Positions 55,817 to 64,000 of a DNA stretch of 64,000 bases are shown in pieces. The translations under genes were made by a program, and so were the position numbers. The stretch's first letter is position 1. Each line of letters opens with the position of its first letter. The stretch comes from Coix lacryma-jobi var. lacryma-jobi (lineage: Eukaryota > Streptophyta > Magnoliopsida > Poales > Poaceae). Where the stretch lies: assembly GCA_009763385.1 (NCBI GenBank), contig CM019824.1, positions 157,102,357 through 157,166,356 on the forward strand, written 5' to 3'. Below the pieces are notes generated by a model. That model worked only from the letters and a program-made list of their open reading frames with translations. It was not told the origin of the DNA and did no database searches.

Positions 55817-56994
55817 TGTCGGTGTTTCGTACCCGGGGGTATGACACCAACGAGTAATATGATCGCGTGCTCTCTTCCTGGATGGTGATGCAAGATGACA
55901 CAAGGATTTATCCTGGTTCGGGCAAAGAAGGCCCTACGTCCAGCGGGGGAGGAGGTTCTTGTATTACTTGCACCTAAGTGCTCGTACAGGGGCGAATACA
56001 AGCTCTGTGAGCGTGGACCGGAGTCCGGACTTGAGCGTGTGGATGTCTGCGTGTTCTAACGTGTCTCTCCCTCGAATGAGGGCCCTGGTGTCCCCTTTTA
56101 TAGAGTAAGGGGAGCCAGGGTTACACAAGGGTATTGCATGTGTCGGAGTGTATTGTATTCCTTACGAAGGAGGGTAGGAACCCTGTCTTGTCGAAGACAT
56201 TGTAGCCGACGTGGGTGTTGCTGTTGAAGCGTCCTTGAAGCGTGGCCTCCATCCTGGCGTGGACGTGGAGGCGTGGCGAGGTGGAAGCCGTACAGCACCC
56301 ATCCCGGAACGTACAGGACGCGGCGTGGTCCCTCCGGGTCTTGGGGTACCTGTCCTCCAATAGCATGAAAGTAGTTAGGGCTCGAGGGGCGCGGAGCCGG
56401 CCTCGAGGCGGCGCCTACGGGGGGCTCGAGTCCCCGCAGGTATGGGCAAGTCCTGAAAATTGATTGAGCGGCAGCATCCGGGCCTCGAGGCGTGGCTTGG
56501 ACGTGCCACAGTGTAGGGTGTGGGTTAACAGTGCTTCACTGGTGCCTTTTCGCCCATACTTATGGTGAAAACGAGACTTGACTCTGCCCCAGTCCACTGT
56601 GGCACACGTTGTGTTACAGAGGACGTGACTGGAGTAGGTGGACGAATTAAGTGCGCGGTATGGGGCTGGCATCCGATGTCTGCGCCGCTCGAGGGAGGCA
56701 TAACGCGTCTCGAGGGATAGGCCGCTGTGCGGAGAGGCTCGAGGTCCCGCGTGGGGTCTCGAGGCGTGGTGGAGCGCTTGCCCGAGACCTGACGTGGAGG
56801 GCTCGGGCGAGACGGAAAACGATCGTGCCCGCTCGAGGGCTGGCTTGGAGGGCTCGGCTCGGTGGGCCAGCGTTGTAGGCCTCGAAGGGTCGGTTTTTAG
56901 GGTTAGACTAGTTAGGTCGGTTATTAATTGGTGTTCCAGGTTTAACCTATTTGTTTGCGTCTATCGGGGGTACCCCTTTTGCGGACCCCCGACA
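55817..56994 (-). repeat. Element B 5' LTR
   Basis: 1178 bp, the partner of 42061-43249. The differences are mostly single-base length changes in short runs, for example 'ggggaggccagg' against 'ggggagccagg'. Confidence 0.93.
56095..56106 (-). promoter_or_regulatory. TATA box in element B 5' LTR
   Basis: The minus strand reads 'ctctataaaaggggac', a strong TATA box in the middle of the LTR. It would drive the genomic RNA. The same sequence lies in the other LTR near 42342. Confidence 0.65.
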
Positions 56995-59901
56995 AATACC
57001 ATGCTCAATAATGAAATCGGCAAGAACTTGACCCTTCAAAGTTTTCAATGGTTCATAGGTCAAGTCAAACTCAATTAATGCATACGCCCATTTGCCAATC
57101 CTTTCTCTAAGGATTGGCCGATATAACATGTGCCTAATCACATCGGCCTGGCATGCGACAACACATGTACTAGATAGCAAATAGTGTCTCATTTTAGCAC
57201 AAGCATAGTACAAGGATAAACATAATTTCTCGATATGGGCGTACCTTGTCTCGGGATCAAGAAGATGGCGACCAATATATGCAATTACATATTCTTTACC
57301 TTCATCTTCTTGTGTCAAGACAGCTCCAATAACCTTTTCGTCAGCGGCGATATATAATCTAAAAGGGATACCTCTCTTAGCGCCCGAAGAACTGGTGGAG
57401 ATGACAAATATTCCTTTATTTTCTCAAATGCTTCTTGCTGTTCTGCCCCCCAAGTGAACTCAACTTCGTCCTTCAATTTCAATATAGGGGTGAAAGAAAT
57501 AATTTTCCCAGACAAGTTTGCAATAAACCTCCTCAAGTAGTTCACTTTTCCCAAGAACTTCTGCAAGTCCTTTTTACATGTAGGCGCCTGAACTTTCTTG
57601 ATTTTTTCTATCCTTTTAGGATCAATTTCTATGCCTTTGTCGTGAATGATGAACCCTAAAAACTTTCCCAGCTGAACACCAAACACATTTCAATGGGTTC
57701 ATCTTCAAGCCATAACGGCGCATTCTTTCAAACGCTAGACGTAAATCGGCTAGATGAGACATATGGGCAGCTGATTTAATCACAATATCATCAATGTACA
57801 CTTCCATGATTATCCCAATTAAATCATGAAAGATCAGATTCATAGCGCGTTGATAAGTATCACCTGCGTTCTTCAAACCGAATGTCATCACGACCCACTC
57901 AAAAAGACCAACGAATCCAGGACAAATAAAGGCCATTTTGGACATGTCCTCTTCGGCCATGAATATCTGATTATAACCAGCGTTGCCGTCAAGAAAACTG
58001 ACAACTTGATGTCCTGAAGCATCATTGATTAACATATCGGCTATAGGCATAGGATACTTATCTTTGGGAGTAGCTCTATTTAAATCTCTAAAATCAATGC
58101 AAACCCTGATTTTCCTGGTGTCTTTCTTCTCTACAGGCACGATATTAGAGACCCACTCTGCATACCTGCATGGCTGGATAAACCCCGCTTGTAATAAATG
58201 ATTAATTTCCTCTTTAATTCGGTCATATATTGTAGAATTAAAATGGCGAGGATGTTGCTTAAATGGTCGGAACCCCGGCTTAATAGGAAGCCGATGCTCA
58301 ACAAGTTCTCGGCTCAACCCGGGCATCTCCGTATAACTCCATGCAAAGCAATCAACATACTCCTTTAGAAGCGCGATTAATTTTATTTTATAATCGGCTT
58401 CAAGACTTTGATTTACAAAGGTCGGCCTAGGTACAGAATCATCTCCAATATCTACTTGTTCTAAAGGGTCAGCCGACGTAAAACCTTGGCCCAACTTATT
58501 GAGCTCATCAAAATCATCAATAGCTTCACAAGTATCGGTCTTACATGCCCGATATTGCTCAACACGATGTTTTAACCAATCAACATTAGCATCCATTAAA
58601 TTACATGATAATGTTGAACCGATTGTCGGTCGTTTTAAAGACACTGGTACAAAACCCTCCCTAGTAACACTAACAAACTGAAAATCAGAAAGGTCCCGAC
58701 CAGACAGACAAGCAATAGTATCATGCCCCCCGAGCAAAGGAGCATCGGTCGTAGCTACATAGGGCGATGAATCTGAGTGCACCACCTCAACATCGTCTCC
58801 CACCCACTGAATGAGAAACTGATGTAAACTAGAAGGTATGCACCGATTAGCATGAATCCAATCACGCCCAAGTATAAGATTATAGCTACCTTGTATGTCG
58901 GCAACGAAGAAGGCAGTGGCCAAAGTCTTGCTTCCAACAGTCAGCTCCATGGACGCAACTCCTTTGGCCGGAATAGGATCTCCCCCTCCGACTCCAGTAA
59001 TAGTCATGTTAGTCTTGATCAGCTCTTCATCGGTACCACCAAGCTTCTGATAAAGCGAGTATGACATCAAATTCACAATTGCCCCACTGTCGACCAGCAT
59101 TTTGTGAACCGGTGTGCCATTGATGTGTCCCTTTACATGTAAAGGCTTGAGATGATTGACAGATTCCTCCGGTTTCTGGAACACGGCAGTCTGCGTAGCG
59201 AAGTTGAACTCCGTTGCTGTTGAATCATCTCCGACCACGTAGTAGTCGACCGACAAGTACACCACATTGACCTCCGCCCTTTCAGGGGAAGGTTCATAAT
59301 CCACCATTTCCTCATCTTGTTTTTCAAGTAATTCTTCGCTGGTCGCAGTAATACTAGCAGAGGAAACAAGGTTACTAAGGAGCGAGGCTAAACCCATCGG
59401 TACATTAGGAACCGATTCGGTCCTAGATCCTGATCGGATCGACTCTCCTTCGGATCCAGTAGTAGCTGATTCAACTTGCTTGACCACTAAACTGGTCGGT
59501 GCCTGTGCTGCACTGGTCGGATCGGTGTCCGACCTGATTGATTCCGAGGCCACTTGAGTAGATTCAGTACCCAAACTAGTCGGCTCAGGATCCGACCCTT
59601 TTAGCTCCACTATCGTCAAGGTCGGCCTTTGATTGCAAGCCGACTCTTCACCTCCTCGCTTGCCCTGAGGGAAAACTGGAAGCGTCGAGTTGAATATGTC
59701 CTCCCTCATTTTGTCAAGTCGCTCCTTCCTCTGTTTGTTGCAGCGGGCCCTCTGCAGCTTCCTTCGCTGAGTCTTAGTCAAACCAGGAGGACACCATCTG
59801 GGCTGCATGTACTTGGGGTCACGCTCGACAGGCTTTTCCGCCTCAGCCGGAGTATCTTGAGCCTCTGGGAACTCTTCTGTTGCTGGCTCCTTAACCACCA
59901 T
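56995..59901 (-). pseudogene. Element A pol, proximal part: protease, RT, RNase H start
   Basis: The 759-codon frame 57622-59901 contains a Lys/Arg-rich linker, the aspartic protease (HKMLVDSGAIVNLMSY, about 59070-59120; later LILGRDWIH) and RT (PGFRPFKQHPRHFN; VCIDFRDLNRATPKDKYPMP; VVSFLDGNAGYNQIFMAEED; active site YIDD at 57786-57797). A frame change near 57650 leads to 57315-57686 (FLGFIIHDKGIEIDPKRIEK; FTWGAEQQEAFEKIK), and another to 56947-57318 (YAHIEKLCLSLYYACAKMRHY). The frame stops at 56999, where element B was inserted in the RNase H/linker region. The rest is at 40094-42055. Loss of the intact pol leaves this copy unable to move by itself. Confidence 0.88.
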
Positions 59902-59999
59902 AGGCTCAGGTTCATGACAAGCGGTACTTCCATAGACCCGATTGTAATAGTAGGAACTGGGTCGGGTCTGGTCGGAGAAACAATAGGAACACTTTGCAC

Positions 60000-62672
60000 C
60001 TTCTTAGGTACATAGACCCGTCATGTCTGCATCTTCCTGGTCTCCTGAGATATTAAAGCCTTTGGAGCGACTGGCCGATTCTGGCCAGAACTCGGCTGAT
60101 CACCCAAGCGATCAAATACTGAGACTCTTGCAGGCTGATTAGTGGGCATTCCCCATCCTGGCTGATACACATATGTGCCGACATAGGGTAAGTCACCCAC
60201 ACCCCTTGAGGACCCCATTGTGGTGGTGGCGAAATAGGAGGGGCCCACTGATAGTAATACGGTCCAACCTTTGGCGCCGAATACGTCGCCTGAGAAACCA
60301 TCATCTGTTTGGATTTCTCATCCTTACGCTTCGGAGGAGTAGACTCTCTCTTTTTCAAGGGCCGATTCTGGGAATCAGTCTTTTGCTGCTTGTATTTAGC
60401 CATGAAGCTTATCAAAAGTGCATGGTTCCCTAGCAGCTTTCCCCTTGTTCCTATCGGCATTGGTCTTCCAAGTGCCGACCTCAGGCTTCTGCGGGACGAA
60501 TGTGCGTAGGACATGCACCCCAGAAGAGGTAGGGTCTTTAGAACCAGCTTGGCCAACCACACCAGTCGGCTTATAGCTTCCACTAGGACCAGGGGAAATC
60601 TGTTCGACCTGGTCGGCCTTTTGCTCCGACTGCACTGGTTGCTTTGAGGACGAACCAGACTGATCAGTCTGAGGACCCGACCTGGTCGGTCTCTGCTGTG
60701 CCGCCCTGATCTCGAAATATCTTTGTTTATATAGGTGTGGCGCTGACCCTGTAGTAATGGTGAGCTTGCTATTTTGCCGTCATCACCATTCTCAAGCACC
60801 ACTTTGCGCCCTGAATCATTCTCAGTATTCGGTGCGAAACCGCGGTTCGACCGATAACAACATTCTTGCCTTTGGGTACCGGCTTGCTCTGGACGAATCA
60901 TAATGGCAGGATTTCCTGCTTCACCATGTGCACTGAAAAGGAGTAGTACTGATCTGCATCTCAGTTAGACTCAATCGTCCTTCATTGAGGGCCGATTGAA
61001 CCTGTCGACGAAAAAACATTGCAGTCGTTAGTGGCATGAGAGAAAGATTATGGAATTTACAGTAAGCTCTCCTTTTTAGTTCGTCGGGTGATGGCAGAGT
61101 ATAATTAATTTTAAGATAACCGAATTTAAGAAATTCATCAAATATTCGGTCGCATTTAGAGAAATCAAAAGTAAACTTTACCTCCTCGCCCCGATTCTTT
61201 TGAATCGGTTTAAGGGAAGGACAAGTGATCAGTTTATTTTGTGCTAGCCATAAAACTTCGGCAGCGTAGCAATCTTTAGACTCATCGTCGGAACTGTCAG
61301 AATTTATCTCGGCAATATGTACACCCGATCGATGAGTCTTATGAGGATCATAGGGATCTTTAAAGCGCGATTCTATCGAAACGCCTTTTTGCAATAGTTG
61401 ATTTACGTTAAAGAAATCATGATGCTCAAGTTATCCTTGATTTCTCGATGTAAACCAGCGAGACATAGGTCTATTAGATCTCTGTCGGAGATTCTCAAAT
61501 GGAAACATCGGTTTTTAATTTCTTTAAAACATTTAAAGAAATCGGCCACCGACTCTCTACGTCCTTGTCGAACCGATGTAAGATGTGACAACCTGGTTTC
61601 TTGGACTCCGTCATAAAAGTGATTATGAAATTTTTCTTCTAATTCAGCCCAAGAACCTACGGTGCACTCTGGTAGTGACGTAAACAGACGAAAGCTGTAC
61701 CAGTAAGAGACAAAGGAAAATGTCGTATGTTCATGAAATCTAAAGTACTAGCTTCGCCCATTTGAGCGAGGAACATGCTGACGTGTTCCATAGTCGTTTT
61801 ACTACCTTCACCACTAAACTTATAAAAAATCTGGTACCCTCCAACCGCCAGGTGCCTTCATAAAGTCAAAATGTGAAGGGTATGGTTTAGAATAAGTGGT
61901 CCTGGTAGGCTTGAATTGGACTCCTAAACTAGTCTCAAGCGACCTAGTTATTTCTTCGTTAAACCGATTTATAGCCCGTCCAAATCGGTGTTGGCGAGGT
62001 CGTTGGTGCCGCCGTGCACGGGATTGTGACCTGGTGACTTTGGTGGATTAGGTAACACTGTTCCCTGTCCTCCCAAAGTCCTGTTTGTCGAGGTACCCTG
62101 GTCGGTCTGCATAGTCCGACCAGTGCCATGATGAACATGGTTGGTGGTTGTCGAGGTACCGGCTTCACCACCCCTGGTCTCAGTAAACCCTAATTGTCCG
62201 AAATTAACTGTGTGTGAAGTCTATCCTCTAAAAAATTAAAAGGCATGCCGAACTAGGGTTGTCCAGTTGGGACTTCGGGTTCGATAGTTTTGCCTTCTAT
62301 CTATCTATCCATGCGGTCGCTAAGCAATTTAAATGAATGCTGGACAGTATTGGTAAGAGTTTTTGAAGAATCAACTAGCATTGCGGAATAATCAGCATGG
62401 GTAGGGTAAGGATCTTCAGGTACCTTATCCTTTACCTTGTCAGAAGCGTCTTCAGCGTTTGTATTTGTCGTGGTAGGGACGATCTCGCTGAAATCCGGCT
62501 CCTTGTCCTGAGTGATCTTGCCGCGCCGATCCTTCGAGCAGCTTTCTAGGAAAGCCTTCAATACGGCGTCGAGCTTGGCCTGCCCCTGTTGCTTCAACTC
62601 GTCTGGGAGCTCGTCAATGCCCGTGGGACGGATGATGTTGTCCTTATCGGTAGCACCGTCTTTGCCGCCCAT
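60000..62672 (-). pseudogene. Element A gag
   Basis: It starts with MGGKDGATDKDNIIRPTG at 62672, about 50 nt inside the 5' LTR. The N-terminal part (to 62301) is followed, after frame changes, by the Gag core: 'HVSMFLAQMGEASTLDFMNI' (about 61740-61790), 'SWAELEEKFHNHFYDGVQE' (about 61600-61660), SVADFFKCFKEIKNRCFHLR and DLCLAGLHREIKDNLS (61403-61591). A long Gln/Lys/Pro-rich C-terminal half follows (60000-61394). At least four frame changes break it, so no full-length Gag is encoded as read. Confidence 0.75.
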
Positions 62673-62696
62673 GTTGGTAGTAGATGAGATTTTAAT

Positions 62697-62714
62697 CCCC
62701 CAACGGAGTCGCCA
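62697..62714 (-). other. Element A primer-binding site
   Basis: The minus strand reads TTGGCGACTCCGTTGGGG a few nt inside the 5' LTR. A similar 'TGGCGACTCC.CTGGGG' stretch follows the LTR in many grass gypsy elements. Confidence 0.6.
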
Positions 62715-62721
62715 AAAAGTG

Positions 62722-63491
62722 TGTTGACGTCGGAAGTGGTCCGAATCACACACCAGCAGGGCTAGAACGCCCGAAGAGGTTGCAGTTCAACCTGAGACAA
62801 CAGAGACCCTAACTAAACCGATGAAAACCGATCTAAAGACCGGTTTTGATCAATCCTAGGGTTTTGGGTTCCGTGTTGATAACTCTAGAAACTCCTCCCG
62901 GGGAAGACCCGTCAGAGAAGAAGCACGTAGAGGTTGTTCTAGGACCAGCAAGGCCGCTAGAACGCCGAGTCGAATCTCGCCGGGAGATGCGCCGAACAGC
63001 AAGGTAGAGGGGAAAAAGGTAGTAAAGGGATAGTAGATTGGTTTTGATCGATTGGTGTTGGATTCCTCAATCGGCAATGATCCTCTCATATATATAGAGG
63101 GGGGTAGTCTTATCCCAATAGGAAACATCTCTAGATTCAATCTCCAAGTTTCCTATCTGGACTCTATCAAAATATAGAATCTGATCTGGTCACAACAAAG
63201 TAACCCTGATCTTGTCAATCTTCAGATCGAACAGATCGGCTTAATGGCTTTATCAGCCCCAAATCATCCTTACAAGGGAAGGATTCGCATATTAGCACCG
63301 GACCCAATTTTCATAAGGCTTCCGACCAGGACCATCTGGTCGGACATATCATAAGTGATCGGAAACCCAAAACGACTAGGCCCATCCGATCTGTTACACA
63401 TTAAGTAAAAGAAGACAAATTCAATTCTAATATTTAGGTCGAATGTCTCTCCTAAATTCATCTTTACCTATGACACTTTTGAGTGTCAACA
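62722..63491 (-). repeat. Element A 5' LTR
   Basis: 770 bp, the partner of 39170-39934 with mostly single-base differences. It is followed by the second CAATC duplication. Confidence 0.9.
63087..63102 (-). promoter_or_regulatory. TATA box in element A 5' LTR
   Basis: The minus strand reads 'cctctatatatatgag'. The same stretch is at about 39525-39542 in the 3' LTR. Confidence 0.6.
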
Positions 63492-64000
63492 CAATCTTTT
63501 CGCAACCAACTGCTAAAAGTTTTCATGTGCTCACGTGTAATCCAAACTTCATTCTTCCCTGGAAACTGGGATCGTAGGAACTCCTTGTGTACCTCGACAT
63601 ATGGCTCCACCAAGGATGAGTTTTGAAGAACTGTGTAGTATGCTTTGTTGAAATAATCGTCTCCCGTACCGATATATGTTTTCTTCCCTAATTCCCCTTT
63701 CCACTCAGCCTTCTCTCGTGTCGTGATTCAGGAACACCAATCGGGTCAAGGTCAGGAATAAAGTCAACACAAAACTCAATGACCTCCTCTGTCCCGTAGC
63801 CCTTGGCGATGCTTCCTTCTAGCCGAGCACGTTGGTGAACATATTTTCCAGTACTCCCATGAACCTCTCAAAGGGGAACATGTTGTGTAGGAACACAGGA
63901 CCGAGAATATGAATCTCCTTGACCTTGTGAACTAGGAGGTGTGTCATGATATTAAAGAAGGATGGAGGGACACCAACTCAAAGCTCACAAGACATTGAAC
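63492..64000 (-). pseudogene. CACTA (En/Spm) transposase gene, upstream part with DUF4218 domain
   Basis: On the minus strand, from the window edge downward, the segment reads as the DUF4218 region that precedes DUF4216 in plant TNP2-type transposases: THLLVHKVKEIHILGPVFLH, NMFPFERFMGVL, then EEVIEFCVDFIPDLDPIGVP, 'GTGDDYFNKAYYTVLQNSSL', 'HMKTFSSWLRKD'. It breaks off at the retrotransposon A boundary (63491), and its continuation lies at 39164-38642. Two frame breaks occur, one in an A-run (plus 63844-63847) and one in a G-run (63694-63697); both are repaired by adding one base to the run. The 5' part of the gene lies beyond the window. Confidence 0.85.

Larger units (their letters stand above)
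42061..56994 (-). mobile_element. Ty3/gypsy retrotransposon B, Tat lineage (RIRE2/Grande-like), nested
   Basis: LTRs at 42061-43249 and 55817-56994 are almost identical and flanked by the duplication AATAC (42056-42060 and 56995-56999). It reads on the minus strand: primer-binding site TTGGCGCGCCAGGTAGGGG directly inside the 5' LTR (55815-55797), gag, protease, RT, RNase H, integrase, then a plus-strand antisense gene, then the polypurine tract GGGCTCGGGGGCTAC (43264-43250) and 3' LTR. Total 14.9 kb. The extra antisense gene between integrase and 3' LTR is a hallmark of Tat-lineage elements of grasses. Pol is broken by many small indels, yet the LTRs differ mainly by one-base indels, so the insertion is young. 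Confidence 0.92.
39170..63491 (-). mobile_element. Ty3/gypsy retrotransposon A (host of nested element B)
   Basis: LTRs at 39170-39934 and 62722-63491 are nearly identical and flanked by the 5-bp duplication CAATC (39165-39169 and 63492-63496). The element reads on the minus strand: 5' LTR on the right, primer-binding site TTGGCGACTCCGTTGGGG a few bases after it (62714-62697), gag, protease, reverse transcriptase, RNase H, integrase, polypurine tract AACAGGGGGGCATA (39948-39935), 3' LTR. Without nested element B it is about 9.4 kb. Coding order PR-RT-RH-INT places it in Ty3/gypsy, and the general layout suggests the Tat/Athila branch. Its frames are broken in several places. It split a CACTA transposase gene. 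Confidence 0.9.

Noticed and set aside
53783..55903. Full 706-codon frame as one protein including sequence up to 55903
   Set aside because: The upstream part crosses the primer-binding site into the LTR. Gag more plausibly starts at the ATG at 55657.
1..64000. tRNA or rRNA genes, CRISPR arrays, bacterial operons
   Set aside because: I looked for cloverleaf-like A and B boxes, rRNA blocks and spaced short repeats and found none. The tRNA-like stretches are retrotransposon primer-binding sites.

Overview
This window is nuclear DNA of a grass (Poaceae). The reasons are GC-rich coding exons beside AT-rich intergenic DNA, spliceosomal introns, many Stowaway- and Tourist-type MITEs, Tat-lineage Ty3/gypsy retrotransposons, CACTA and Helitron elements, and a nuclear gene for the chloroplast protein CP12. 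I cannot name the species from sequence alone.

Left and middle part (1-38 kb): four host genes lie in a repeat-rich background. (1) A plus-strand gene at 13334-15233 encodes a NET-domain, GTE/BET-like nuclear protein without a bromodomain. A copy of its 3' end lies upstream at 11602-11920. (2) A five-exon minus-strand gene at 16838-21024 encodes a conserved membrane-anchored, Cys-rich plant protein. It carries frame breaks that look like single-base deletions. (3) A single-exon minus-strand gene at 23995-24336 encodes a small membrane/coiled-coil protein. (4) An intact minus-strand gene at 28547-28924 encodes CP12, the redox linker of GAPDH and PRK. Between them are a complete TRIM with target-site duplication (3879-4606), a solo LTR nested in a Harbinger-type element (5104-6231), a Micron-like MITE inside (TA)n, a 2.0-kb Helitron (7907-9908), several MITEs, a copia solo LTR (33263-33704), and an 8-kb repeat-rich tract that ends in a Helitron 3' terminus (37973).

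Right part (38.6-64 kb): three transposons are nested. A minus-strand CACTA transposase gene (38642-39164 and 63492-64000) is split by a Ty3/gypsy element A (39170-63491, duplication CAATC). The RNase H region of element A is split in turn by a second Ty3/gypsy element B (42061-56994, duplication AATAC). Both retrotransposons read on the minus strand, with LTRs, primer-binding sites, polypurine tracts, gag and pol. Element B also carries a plus-strand antisense gene (44395-48676) with its own TATA box and four apparent GT-AG introns. It has a Transposase_28-type N-terminal domain and an alanine-rich coiled coil.

Many reading frames here, in host genes and transposons alike, are broken by one- or two-base indels, several of them in homopolymers. 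This points at least partly to uncorrected sequencing error, so 'pseudogene' calls here should be read with that in mind.
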